Below, in pieces: positions 14,793 to 24,552 of a DNA stretch of 34,993 nucleotides. Position 1 is the first letter of the stretch; every line of letters starts with the position of its first letter. The notes beneath the pieces were generated by a model. The model did no database searches. It saw only the letters and a program-made list of their open reading frames with translations, and was not told where the DNA came from. The DNA is taken from positions 1 to 34,993 of the forward strand of contig JAGWVB010000013.1 of the NCBI GenBank assembly GCA_018971105.1, in the 5' to 3' direction. The DNA comes from Burkholderiales bacterium. GTDB taxonomy: Bacteria > Pseudomonadota > Gammaproteobacteria > Burkholderiales > Burkholderiaceae_C. Made by a program: the position numbers and the translations under genes.

Positions 14793-15602
14793 TTACCTCG
14801 CGGCGTCCTGCAGCTCTGCCCAGTGGTTTTGAATTGTCTTCAGCGTCAGCGGTTTACCAATCTCGCGCACCCACAAGCTCCCTCGGTGGTGCCCTATGCC
14901 CTTGTCAAATGGGCTACTGTCGCTCCCGGCGTCCTCATGCAGCGCATGATTCAACTCAACCGCCGTAGCGAACCTACCCGCCCGCACCCGCCCCGCCATA
15001 TAGTCCCATGCGACATCGCGCCACGTCTTGCGCGGCTGCCTCGCTGGCACCTGCGCGGCTTCGTTCTCTGAATCGTCGCCGGCAGCGCCGGCATCGGCCA
15101 GCGGCACATTGTCGGCCGGCGCAGGCTCGGCGGCCGTTGCAGGCGTCGGCGCATCGGCGACCGGCGCTGGCGCGGTAGCCGTTGTCGGCGGTGTTGCAGA
15201 TGCTGATACGGCGGATGAGGGCAGCAGGCCTAGATATCGGGCAAATACTTCCAATCCGTTGACATAGCCTGTCAAAGCACGCGCCCGCTCCAGCGCACTC
15301 GCCCCCGGCGGTATCGACGGCAGCACCAGCGCGGCGAACTCAATCGGGTCGATGAATCGCCCTTGCGGGTTAGGCTCGCATTCCAGCCCGTAGCGCGGAA
15401 TACGGCCCGCAGCTATCAGCGAATCAGTCTTCCGGCGAAACGCGTCTTCCGTGCGATGCCGCAGGCACTCAAGCCCGCTGAGATTGCGCCGGTCTATGCC
15501 GAGGGCGCGCAGAATGTATTGCGCTTCGCTCTCGGTGGAGTCCTGCCATTGCTCGGCCGCGAGTAGCGCAGGCGCGTCGGCCAAGACACAGTATGAATTC
15601 AA
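14793..15602 (-). CDS. Hypothetical protein, element-encoded
   Basis: The open frame extends to 15779, but the most likely start is TTG at 15602, preceded by GGGGG at seven bases; this gives 269 residues. No domain is recognised. The N-terminal half (LLAAEQWQDSTESEAQYILRALGI...) appears helical and globular. The middle is an Ala/Pro/Thr-rich linker of about 60 residues. The C-terminal part (TWRDVAWDYMAGRVRAGRFATAVEL...) is a second small domain. It lies between integrase and AlpA-like gene in the same direction. Start and function are uncertain. Confidence 0.5.
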   Translation of the reverse strand: MNSYCVLADAPALLAAEQWQDSTESEAQYILRALGIDRRNLSGLECLRHRTEDAFRRKTDSLIAAGRIPRYGLECEPNPQGRFIDPIEFAALVLPSIPPGASALERARALTGYVNGLEVFARYLGLLPSSAVSASATPPTTATAPAPVADAPTPATAAEPAPADNVPLADAGAAGDDSENEAAQVPARQPRKTWRDVAWDYMAGRVRAGRFATAVELNHALHEDAGSDSSPFDKGIGHHRGSLWVREIGKPLTLKTIQNHWAELQDAAR

Positions 15603-15708
15603 GTTGCATCCCCCGATGCGCCCGGTACGGGGTGCCACCAGCAGCCGCGCCGGGGGTCGCGGTCTTCGGCCCGATTTGCGGTCGGGTCTAGCTGGCGGCG
15701 AACTGAGT

Positions 15709-16431
15709 CTAAGCGCCAGCAACCACGCGCAGCCCGGCGGGCTCGGCCTTCGGGTCGAACTTGACGCCGGCCTGCTCAAGAATCCACGCCTCGATGCGCT
15801 CGTGATGAACGCGCAGCAGGTCGAGCGGCCGGCGTTTGTAGTGCTTCTCTGCGGTCGCGCTGGGCTTGTGTCCCTGAATCTGCGCTACCACCCCGGCCGG
15901 CACTTCGAGCCATTCCGTCAGGCTGGCGAAGCTGCGCCGCAACCCGTGCAGCGTCAGCCCTTGCAGTCCAACGGCAGCGCATGCCTTGCGGTGCGCAATG
16001 TCGGGGTCCATCAGGCGCCCGGACTCGCTCGCCTGGGCGGCGTCGCCGACCGGGGCGGCGGTTCCCCGGGCTTCGTGATACCGCTCGCGGCGGGCGATGT
16101 GTATCGGGTTCAGGCTGACGGCTCGGGCGCTCGAAAACACCCACTGATTGCGGCGCGGCAGGGCCGACAGCAGGCTCCAGACATAGGGGGTCAGCGGAAT
16201 CTGGCGCTCGCCTTCCACCTTGTCGCGGATGGTGATGCCGCTCCATTGCGTGTCCAGGTCATCCCAGCGCAGGGCGATGACTTCGCCAGGGCGGGCGCCC
16301 GTCATCAGCAGCGTTTGCAGGTAGGCTGCGGTTACGGCGTTCGGCATGGCACGCACGGCACCGAACCACGCCTTCAGTTGCCCGCGCTCTAGAACATCGT
16401 CTTTGGGCTTCGCCTTGCCGGCTGCCTCGCG
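15709..16431 (-). pseudogene. Tyrosine recombinase (integrase), N-terminus lost at an IS3 element
   Basis: About 240 residues of the C-terminal catalytic domain remain: the first Arg in LMTGARPGEVIALRWDDLD, the HxxR box in LTLHGLRRSFASL, GHKPSATAEKHY with the His and the Tyr nucleophile. The family normally has about 400 residues, including an arm-binding and a core-binding domain, which are missing. At 16431 the frame runs into the left end of the IS. The listed ORF start at 16737 lies inside the IS and is not native. Without its DNA-binding domains the protein is probably inactive, so the element is likely stuck. Confidence 0.85.
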
Positions 16432-16487
16432 TGAGCTGCCCGCCGTTTTTCGTCTTCCAAGGGTCGATTGATAGCATCGAGACCTGA

Positions 16488-17678
<1,191 letters not shown>

Positions 17679-17744
17679 GCGCGGCCCGTTGGAAGGCGAA
17701 ATTCGACGGGCAACTCACAATCTCAAGACGCCACGGCGAGACGC

Positions 17745-17960
17745 TTACGATGCTCAGACTGGCATGGTGGTGGAAGCCTCTCCAGCCGCGGCCTTCGTAG
17801 TGCCCGAGGCCAAAATCCTGCTTTTAATCCTGGTAGTCGCGCTTGATGCGTCAGCGCTAATGGGTTGCCGCGACCAGTTCATTCAGCGACGTTTCCTCAG
17901 GGAGCGTATGCAGAACGTATTTGCTTGGCTCTGCCTGACTCTGAGGCCGCGCCCGGCCGT
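17745..17960 (-). pseudogene. IS701-type transposase C-terminal remnant with three stop codons
   Basis: On the minus strand one frame reads AEPSKYVLHTLPEETSLNEL, then (after interruptions) RIKRDYQD, KQDFGLGHYEGRGWRGFHHH and ASLSI. This is the C-terminal signature of IS701/COG5659-type DDE transposases. Three in-frame stops (TAG, TGA, TAA) interrupt it, and homology is lost just before the IS3 right end. It is a dead fragment. It was not in the ORF track because of the stops. Confidence 0.75.
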
Positions 17961-18082
17961 CGGCGCCGGGGTCTGCACAGTGACGAGTTCAAGGCAGACG
18001 CTGCCGCCGCCGCTGTGCAGCCTGGCGCGTCCATAGCAGCCCCAGCCGACGGACCTCCCGGCATCGCCGCGTAAACCCCAGG

Positions 18083-18111
18083 TTGTGTGAAAGCGCTTTC
18101 ACGCGCAGACT
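18083..18111 (+). promoter_or_regulatory. LacI-family operator in a possible promoter spacer
   Basis: The perfect palindrome GTGAAAGCGCTTTCAC (18087-18102) has the central CG and arms of LacI/GalR-family operators. It sits between a TTGTGT (-35-like) and CAGACT (weak -10-like) with 17 bp spacing, an ideal place for repression. The next gene downstream, at 18361, is a carbohydrate-binding lipoprotein. The promoter boxes are weak; the operator is convincing. The remainder of 17961-18357 holds no gene I can support. Confidence 0.6.
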
Positions 18112-18360
18112 GCGTTCGGGGCTGAATCAGACAGACCCTGCCAGGATCCGTGTCGCATGACTCCGCCACGGGCTGACCTGGCTCGTCGCTCGCTCGGGCT
18201 GACCCCGCTATTGCAGCCTTTCGTCTGATGCCCGGCACCGAGCCCACGAGGGACGGCGTACTTCTCCACCGCGACCCCTTCGATCGCAGCTTCTCAGGGC
18301 TGCGGCCGGTGGGTCATTCGCCCGCGCAAATCCAGGCGGGGCCCCACTAGCAAGAACGTG

Positions 18361-20733
18361 ATGAAACTCCATACTCCCCCATTTCCCGTCCTCCCGGCCT
18401 GCCTGCTGGCAGCCAGCATCGCCCTGTCCGGCTGCGGCGGCGGTTCGAGCACGCCAGCCGCGACGGCGCAGACCATCACCTTCACTTCACCGGGCAATCA
18501 GACCTTCGGCGCAGCCGCCGCGACCCTCGCCGCGACGGCGAGCTCGGGCCTGGGCGTGACGTTCACGTCCAGTACCCCGGCGGTGTGCACGGTGAGCGGC
18601 AACGCGCTCAGCCTGGTCGCTGCCGGCACTTGCACGGTCTCGGCCGAGCAGGCGGGCGACGCCAGCTACGCGGCGGCGCCGACGCAGGCCGTGACGTTCA
18701 CGGTGGCCCAGGGTCCCCAGACCATCAGCTTCACCGGCCCGGGCAACCAGACGCTCGGTGCGATGCCGCCCCCGCTGGTCGCGACCGCCTCGTCCGGCCT
18801 GCCGCCGACGATTGCCTCGCAGACCGCGTCGGTTTGCACCACGAGCGGGACGACGCTGACGCTGGTCGCGGCCGGCACCTGCACGCTCGACGCCAGTCAG
18901 CCGGGCAACGCCAATTACGCCATGGCCACCGATGTCGTGGTCAGCTTCGCCGTCGCGGCGGGCTCGTCGGTTGCGCCGGCAACGGCCGCGCCGGCGCCAG
19001 CGCACGCCGTCGTGACCTCCTTGCTGACGACCTCGGCCAAGGACGTCTCGGGAACCAATTTCTTTCCGAATTGGGGCCAGGCGACGCAGTACACGAACAC
19101 CGTGATCGGTGGCGTGGAAACGGCTGAATATTCCGCGTTGAATTACGAGGGAATCCAGCTGGCAGCGACCAGCGACCTTTCCGCCGAAGGCTATGTGCAC
19201 TTCGACGTCTGGACGCCGAACGTGACGAGCCTGGGCTTCGACATCATCTCCGCGGGACCGGTCCAGGCGCAGGTCGCGAGCACCTTGACCGCAGGCAGCT
19301 GGAACTCGATCGACATTCCGCTCAGTGCGTTCTCGGGGGTCGACCTGACCCATGTGATCCAACTCAGCTTCACGGGTCTGACGCCGGCGGCGGGGGGCAC
19401 GATCTATGTGCAGAACCTGTACTTCTGGGGGACCGGCGCCGTGGCTTCCACCGCTCCCGCCGCGCCGGTCATCGGCACGGCGACCGCAGGCAATGCCCAG
19501 GCCACGGTCAGCTTCACCGCACCTGCCAGCAACGGCGGCAGTCCCATCACGGGCTACACCGTGATCTCCAACCCAGCCGGTGGCGCGGATGGCGCGGCCG
19601 GCACGACGGCGTTGACCCACACCGTCACCGGCCTGGCCAACGGCGTCAGCTACACCTTCACCGTCATCGCAACGAACTCGGTCGGCAACAGCCCGGCGTC
19701 CGGCGTCTCGAACGCGGTGACACCGGCCTTCGTCCCCGGACTGGTGACTTCGACCGCCTCCAGCTGGAGCCTGGGCGGTGCCGCCGACTTCAACGGCGTC
19801 ACCTCGTCGCTGGTCACGAACCCGCCCGCCGGCGGCAGCGCGACCAATGCGGCCATGGCCGTCATTCCGGTCGGTGCGCAATACGACGGCACGACCTTCC
19901 TGACGCTCGTGAACCAGGAGTTCTGCACCACCTTGCAGCCGACTATCAGCTTGGAGGTCAACGCACCCGCGTCCGGACTCATCATCGACCTGAAGCTCGA
20001 GCAAGACGGCAATCCGGCCCTGAACATCGAGATGAACAAGCTGTCCGTGGCGGGATGGCACACCTACAGCTTCAACTGCCTGACGGATTCCGGATCGGCC
20101 ACGACGCCGCCCACGGCGCCTTACGTGGAGTCGACCGTCTACAACAAGATGTCGGTGTTGTTCGACTTTCTCCCCCAAAACCCGGGGCAGACCTGGTACT
20201 GGGATAGTCTGAGCTATGTTCCGACGGCCGCGGTCACTTATGTCCCGCCTGCGGCCTTTGCCGCGCCGACGACCGCCGCAGCAGCGCCCGCCCACGGCGT
20301 CGTGCTGTCGTTGCTGACGTCTTCGGCCAGCGATGTCGCCGGAACCAACTTCTTTCCCAACTGGGGGCAGGCGACGCAATATGCGGCGCTGACCGTGGCT
20401 GGCGTGGAGACGGTGGAGTATTCGACGCTGAACTACGAAGGCATCGACCTGGCGGCACCGGTGAACGTCGGGGCGGCTACACACGTGCACTTTGACGTCT
20501 GGAGCAATGTCAGCAGCCTCGGATTCGACCTGATCAATTCAGCTGCAGTCACCGGGGCGGGAGCCGTGCAGTTCCAGGTGAATTCGCCTTTGACGACGGG
20601 ATGGAATTCGGTCGACATTCCGCTCAGTTCCTTCACCGGGGTGGACCTGACGAAGATCGACCAGCTCAGCTTCACGGGCGTGAACCCCGCCAGCGGCGGC
20701 ACGGTGTATATCCAGAACCTTTATTTCTGGTAA
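18361..20733 (+). CDS. Secreted lipoprotein with two laminarinase-type carbohydrate-binding modules and an FN3 domain
   Basis: The protein has 790 residues from ATG 18361; a GTG sits just before. A signal peptide ends in lipobox LSGC, followed by GGG, so it is a surface or periplasmic lipoprotein. Two Ig-like repeats come next (about 37-117 and 121-200; pattern QTI-F-PGNQT-GA...VCT-SG-L-LVAAGTCT). The first carbohydrate-binding-like module is at about 212-358 (GTNFFPNWGQATQY, ALNYEGIQLA, VHFDVWT, IYVQNLYFW). An FN3 domain (about 368-457) and a second jelly-roll-like domain (about 460-625, VLFDFLP...TWYWDSLSY) follow. A second copy of the module forms the C-terminus. Such modules occur at the end of GH16 laminarinases. 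No catalytic glutamates or GH motif are seen. The likely role is glycan binding at the cell surface, under a LacI-type operator. Confidence 0.75.
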   Translation: MKLHTPPFPVLPACLLAASIALSGCGGGSSTPAATAQTITFTSPGNQTFGAAAATLAATASSGLGVTFTSSTPAVCTVSGNALSLVAAGTCTVSAEQAGDASYAAAPTQAVTFTVAQGPQTISFTGPGNQTLGAMPPPLVATASSGLPPTIASQTASVCTTSGTTLTLVAAGTCTLDASQPGNANYAMATDVVVSFAVAAGSSVAPATAAPAPAHAVVTSLLTTSAKDVSGTNFFPNWGQATQYTNTVIGGVETAEYSALNYEGIQLAATSDLSAEGYVHFDVWTPNVTSLGFDIISAGPVQAQVASTLTAGSWNSIDIPLSAFSGVDLTHVIQLSFTGLTPAAGGTIYVQNLYFWGTGAVASTAPAAPVIGTATAGNAQATVSFTAPASNGGSPITGYTVISNPAGGADGAAGTTALTHTVTGLANGVSYTFTVIATNSVGNSPASGVSNAVTPAFVPGLVTSTASSWSLGGAADFNGVTSSLVTNPPAGGSATNAAMAVIPVGAQYDGTTFLTLVNQEFCTTLQPTISLEVNAPASGLIIDLKLEQDGNPALNIEMNKLSVAGWHTYSFNCLTDSGSATTPPTAPYVESTVYNKMSVLFDFLPQNPGQTWYWDSLSYVPTAAVTYVPPAAFAAPTTAAAAPAHGVVLSLLTSSASDVAGTNFFPNWGQATQYAALTVAGVETVEYSTLNYEGIDLAAPVNVGAATHVHFDVWSNVSSLGFDLINSAAVTGAGAVQFQVNSPLTTGWNSVDIPLSSFTGVDLTKIDQLSFTGVNPASGGTVYIQNLYFW

Positions 20734-20974
20734 ACCCGCGCAGGGAGGAGCGCAGAACGCTTGCCCGGGTCATCCTCGGCGGTTGATAAGTTCGGTCGCC
20801 GTTTCGGGGAAATCCCCGAACGGGGACCGGATTGTTCTTCGGTCGAGGTTTTCTCGCCCGATGCCGGAGGTACGGATGAATCATGCTTGTCGCTCGCGTT
20901 TTGCGGCAGCGCAGGCCTGCGATGCACGTCCGGGTCGGTCAGAACACGCTCAGCGTCCTTGCCAGAAGATCGAC
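20734..20974. other. Intergenic stretch with a hairpin, no gene recognised
   Basis: A 7-bp stem TTCGGGG/CCCCGAA with loop AAAT (20803-20820) lies about 70 bp after the lipoprotein stop. It has no T-tract and may be a weak terminator. The remaining sequence gives no convincing ORF in either direction. Confidence 0.4.
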
Positions 20975-21137
20975 CTACACGCGCGAGCCCGGCGCCGGCG
21001 CCTGCGTCACGTCGATTTCGAAACCGGCCAGCATCGTGATGCCGCCCAGCGCCGCGCCCTTGACGAGGAAGGGGTTGCCGGCGTTGAAGACGATCGGCAG
21101 CAGGGCCCGCTGGCGCGCCTGCATTTCGTACAAGGCG
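20975..21137 (-). pseudogene. Orphan C-terminal coding fragment of an unknown protein
   Basis: A minus-strand frame without start codon reads YEMQARQRALLPIVFNAG, then LVKGAALGGITMLAGFEIDV, to a TAG at 20975. Composition looks like real protein (hydrophobic core, few Arg), unlike the shadow frames around it. It joins directly to the IS91 remnant at about 21140, so it is probably a host gene cut by that element. I do not recognise the family. Confidence 0.4.
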
Positions 21138-21139
21138 GA

Positions 21140-21850
21140 TTTGGATCCGACCCGAGGTCGATTGCATCGCGGTGCTGGCCCTTATGGGCGGACTTCTTCT
21201 CGACCTCGTACTCGGCGGCCGAATCGGCTTCGGTGGCCAGTTCCTCCCGATCCGCTGGCCCCTGCGGCAGCACCAGCGCGCGCAGCTTAACGTTCGGCGC
21301 CGGCACGCCGTGGAACCTGATGAGGTGCAGCCGCGGCCGCGGCACCAGCGCAGCAAGCCGCTGCATGAACTCCAGCGGGCTCATCACCAGGTACGCGATC
21401 CCATCGCGCCACGGTGTCATCAGCTTCAACTCCACCTGCCCTGCAGCGTTGAGTTGAACCCGTTCGTCGGACAGCGCAGGCCGGATCGCGCCGGCCGCGC
21501 GAGATGGCGGCCCAACGGTTCCAGCCGCTTGCGGCCGTGCGCCTTCACCCGCACTGCAGCATGCAGGCCGAAGCCGTCGATGTCCACGCACAGCGGCGGG
21601 CGCGCCGGAGCCGCGCGCGACACTGCGCCTCTCAGGGTGAGCACCTTCTGCCCGGCACGGGACCCGAAGGCGATGCGGTAGGTGACCGCCGCCGCCTGCA
21701 GCGGCCGCAGCGTCCGCGCATCCTCATCGTCGGCGTCAGGCTCGGCCAGGTCGGTAGGTCTGCCCTATGTCCTCAACCAGCACGCCCCGGTGCGTGAGCA
21801 TCTTCATCAGCCGAGTGATGACGGTCTGCAGCAGCGCAGCGTGAGCAAGT
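21140..21850 (-). pseudogene. IS91-family transposase remnant, frameshifted and 3'-truncated
   Basis: Successive minus-strand frames give [20 protein letters not shown], then RTLRPLQAAAVTYRIAFGSR and VDIDGFGLHAAVRVKAHGRK, and after another shift ERVQLNAAGQVELKL, WRDGIAYLVMSPLEFMQRLA and PRLHLIRFHGVPAPNVKLRA. This is the C-terminal half of IS91-type Y2 transposases (ISVsa3/ISCR-like relatives). At least two frameshifts are needed. The usual terminal block with RISWARLLKRVFDIDM and its CPNCG zinc knuckle is missing. The element is dead. Its upstream edge abuts a broken DUF3683 gene. Confidence 0.8.
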
Positions 21851-22165
21851 CATCGATCAGCAGGCCGCGGCGCTTCGGATTGGCGAGCAGGTCGTCTTCG
21901 AGGTACGGGTTGCGCTGCAAGGCCCAGATGTCGCCCGGCACTTCGCACAACATGCGCGCGCCGAGCGGCCGGTGCGGCGCTCCTGGCGCAGCAGGTTGAG
22001 CAGTTTCCAGGCACGCGCGCCAAGCAGGCACAGCACGATCTCGCGGTCCGAGAACGAGGTGTAGTTGCAGGGAATCTCGCGCAGCCGCGGCTGGCCGGAG
22101 TCTTCGCCGCCAGCGTTGGCGTCGGCCGGGCCCAGGGCGCTGGCCATGGGAAGCGGGTCATTCAT
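21845..22165 (-). pseudogene. N-terminal stub of a DUF3683 FAD/FMN-linked oxidoreductase
   Basis: ATG at 22165 opens [10 protein letters not shown]...[20 protein letters not shown] and RTGRSAR. After a frameshift it continues [20 protein letters not shown] and [14 protein letters not shown]. This matches the start of the large (about 1200-1300 residues) DUF3683 D-lactate-dehydrogenase-like proteins of betaproteobacteria. The frameshift equals an extra GC in the run GCGCGCGC before ATGTTG. Only about 105 residues remain before the IS91 remnant. The start is divergent from ugpB. Confidence 0.7.
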
Positions 22166-22270
22166 GGGGGACCGCAGACGCTACCGCAGTGCAGCATCCG
22201 GCGCCGGGGTCGGCCCGTGCGGCGGGTATCCACCGATTCCGGGCCGGCTTCGGACGTGACAGAAAGCGTG

Positions 22271-22303
22271 CTGTCACACAACTGCTGCAGACTTGTCATT
22301 TCC
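22271..22303 (+). promoter_or_regulatory. Possible Pho box upstream of ugpB
   Basis: Three consecutive 11-bp units, CTGTCACACAA, CTGCTGCAGAC and TTGTCATTTCC, resemble the PhoB direct-repeat unit (CTGTCAT plus four A/T-rich bases), with 11-bp phase. An overlapping inverted repeat GTGACAG...CTGTCAC spans 22256-22277. E. coli ugp is a Pho-regulon operon, so PhoB control is expected. The middle unit is poor. Confidence 0.45.
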
Positions 22304-22329
22304 TCGTTCCCCCCATCCCCGGAGCCTGC

Positions 22330-23640
22330 ATGAAATTGAAAGCCTTGAGTACGGTCGTCATGGTCGCCGCCTTGTTCACCCAGCCGGTGCACGCCGCCGT
22401 CGAGATCCAGTGGTGGCACTCGATGGAAGGCGCGCTCGGCGACCGCGTCAACGAGATGGCGCGCCAGTTCAACGCCAGCCAGACCGAATTCAAGGTCGTT
22501 CCGGTCTACAAGGGCAATTACGCCGAGTCGATGGCGGCCGGGATCGCCGCGTTCCGCGGCGGCAATGCGCCCGACATCCTGCAGGTCTTCGAGGTCGGCA
22601 CCGCGACGATGATGGCAGCCAAGGGCGTCATCAAGCCGGTGGAGGAACTGATGAAGCAGAACGGCGAGAAATTCGACCGCAACTCGTTCCTGCCCGCGGT
22701 GGCCGGCTATTACGCCGCCAACAACGGCGAGCTGCTGTCGTTCCCGTTCAACAGCTCGACCACGGTGATGTTCTACAACAAGGACGCCTTCGCCAAGGCC
22801 GGGCTCGACGCCAACAAGCCGCCGGCGACCTGGCAGGACATGGTCGGCGCGATGGCCAAGCTCAAGGCCAGCGGCAGCAAGTGCCCCTACACCACGGCCT
22901 GGCAGGCCTGGGTCCAGCTCGAGAGCTTCTCGACCCTGCACAACGTGCCCTACGCCACCGAGAACAACGGCTTCGGCGGCACCGGGGCCCGCCTGGTGTT
23001 CAACGACGCGCTGCGCACGCGCCACATCGACAACATGGCGAAATGGGCGCAGCAGGGCTACTACAGCTATTCGGGGCGCAAGGACGAAGGCAACGCCCGC
23101 TTCTTCAGCGGCGAATGCGCGATGATCACCGGCTCGTCGGCGGCCTACGGCAACATCAAGAAGAACGCCACCTTCCACTGGGGCGTGGCCGCCCTGCCCT
23201 ATTACAGCGACGTGCCCGGCGCGCCCAAGAACACCATCATCGGCGGCGCCAGCCTGTGGGTGATGAGCGGCAAGTCCAAGGAAGAATACAAGGGCGTGGC
23301 GAAATTCCTGAGCTTCCTGTCGCAGCCGGCGCTGCAGGCCGACTGGCACCAGGGCACGGGCTACCTGCCGATCACGACCGCGGCCTACGAGCTGACCAAG
23401 AAGTCCGGCTTCTACGACAAGAACCCGGGCACCGACATCGCCGTCAAGCAGATGCTGGTCAAGACCACCGTCAAGTCGCGTGGCGTGCGCCTGGGCAACA
23501 TGCTGCAGATCCGCGACGTCGTCGACCAGGAACTCGAGAACGTCTGGAGCGGCAAGAAGAGCGCCAAGCAGGCGCTCGACGACGCGGCTTCGCGCGGCAA
23601 CGAACTGCTGGAACGGTTCCAGAAGGCGAACAAGTCCTGA
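22330..23640 (+). CDS. ugpB: sn-Glycerol-3-phosphate ABC transporter, substrate-binding protein UgpB
   Basis: The protein has 436 residues. The ATG at 22330 has GGAG five bases upstream; the track start at 22189 is earlier noise. A signal peptide (MKLKALSTVVMVAALFTQPVHA) precedes the mature EIQWWHSMEGALGDRVNEM, the hallmark of UgpB. FPFNSSTTVMFYNKDAFAKA and FFSGECAMITGSSA are family-1 solute-binding segments. It captures glycerol-3-phosphate and glycerophosphodiesters in the periplasm for UgpAEC. It is the first gene of a four-gene operon. Confidence 0.95.
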   Translation: MKLKALSTVVMVAALFTQPVHAAVEIQWWHSMEGALGDRVNEMARQFNASQTEFKVVPVYKGNYAESMAAGIAAFRGGNAPDILQVFEVGTATMMAAKGVIKPVEELMKQNGEKFDRNSFLPAVAGYYAANNGELLSFPFNSSTTVMFYNKDAFAKAGLDANKPPATWQDMVGAMAKLKASGSKCPYTTAWQAWVQLESFSTLHNVPYATENNGFGGTGARLVFNDALRTRHIDNMAKWAQQGYYSYSGRKDEGNARFFSGECAMITGSSAAYGNIKKNATFHWGVAALPYYSDVPGAPKNTIIGGASLWVMSGKSKEEYKGVAKFLSFLSQPALQADWHQGTGYLPITTAAYELTKKSGFYDKNPGTDIAVKQMLVKTTVKSRGVRLGNMLQIRDVVDQELENVWSGKKSAKQALDDAASRGNELLERFQKANKS

Positions 23641-23670
23641 ACGCGGTGTTCGCGGGCTGAGGCGGGAGCG

Positions 23671-24552
23671 ATGGAAAAGCGCGCCCGCTTCCGCTCGGCC
23701 TGGCTGCCTTATGCCTTGGTGGCGCCGCAGATCGCCGTCACCCTGGTGTTCTTCTTCTGGCCCGCAGCCCAGGCCTTGTGGCAGAGCCTGCTCGTTCAGG
23801 ACGCGTTCGGCACCCAGACCCAGTTCGTCTGGTTCGACAACTTCAAATCGCTGTTCCACGACCCGCTGTACCTCGCGGCGTTCGGCACCACGGCCGAGTT
23901 CTCGCTGCTGGTGGCGGCCTGCGCGATGGCCATCGCCCTCGTGCTGGCGATCTTTGCCGACCGCGTCGTGCGCGGCGCGCGCTGGTACCGCACGCTGCTG
24001 ATCTGGCCCTACGCGGTCTCGGCGGTGGTCTCGGGCGTGCTGTGGATGTTTCTCTTCAGCCCCTCGATCGGCCTCGTCTCGATCGCGCTCGGCCACCTCG
24101 GCGTGCACTGGAACCATTTCGCCAACAGCGGCCAGGCGATGGCGCTGATCGTCATCGCGTCGGTCTGGAAGCAGGTGAGCTACAACTTCCTGTTCTTCCT
24201 CGCCGGGATGCAGTCGATCCCGAAATCGCTGATCGAAGCGGCGGCGATCGACGGCGCCGGACCGCTGCGGCGGCTGCGCGACATCGTGCTGCCGTTGCTG
24301 TCGCCGACGAGCTTCTTCCTGCTCGTCGTCAACATCGTCTACGCCTTCTTCGACACCTTCGCCATCATCGACGTGACGACCCAGGGCGGCCCCGGCAACG
24401 ACACCGTGATCCTCGTCTACAAGGTCTACATGGACGGCTTCAAGGGCCAGGACCTGGGCAGCTCGGCAGCGCAGTCGGTGGTGCTGATGGCGCTCGTCAT
24501 CGGCCTCACGGTGCTGCAGTTCCGCTACGTCGAGAAGAAGGTCTCCTACTGA
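23671..24552 (+). CDS. ugpA: sn-Glycerol-3-phosphate ABC transporter permease UgpA
   Basis: This 293-residue inner-membrane permease has about six transmembrane segments (for example [20 protein letters not shown]). The EAA loop [22 protein letters not shown] contacts the ATPase. It starts 30 bases after ugpB and its stop overlaps the ugpE start by one base (TGATG). Confidence 0.95.
   Translation: MEKRARFRSAWLPYALVAPQIAVTLVFFFWPAAQALWQSLLVQDAFGTQTQFVWFDNFKSLFHDPLYLAAFGTTAEFSLLVAACAMAIALVLAIFADRVVRGARWYRTLLIWPYAVSAVVSGVLWMFLFSPSIGLVSIALGHLGVHWNHFANSGQAMALIVIASVWKQVSYNFLFFLAGMQSIPKSLIEAAAIDGAGPLRRLRDIVLPLLSPTSFFLLVVNIVYAFFDTFAIIDVTTQGGPGNDTVILVYKVYMDGFKGQDLGSSAAQSVVLMALVIGLTVLQFRYVEKKVSY

Noticed and set aside
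14793-15779. Start of the hypothetical protein at 15779
   Set aside because: That start lies inside the integrase 3' end and gives an Arg/Pro-rich N-terminus without ribosome binding site; TTG at 15602 has one.
18487-20490. 667-residue minus-strand ORF opposite the lipoprotein gene
   Set aside because: The plus-strand product has a lipobox, repeated domains and balanced composition; the minus product is Arg/Gly/His-rich without domains.
22162-24117. 651-residue minus-strand ORF over ugpB and ugpA
   Set aside because: It is a shadow frame with His/Arg/Ala-rich low-complexity sequence; ugpB and ugpA on the plus strand are certain.
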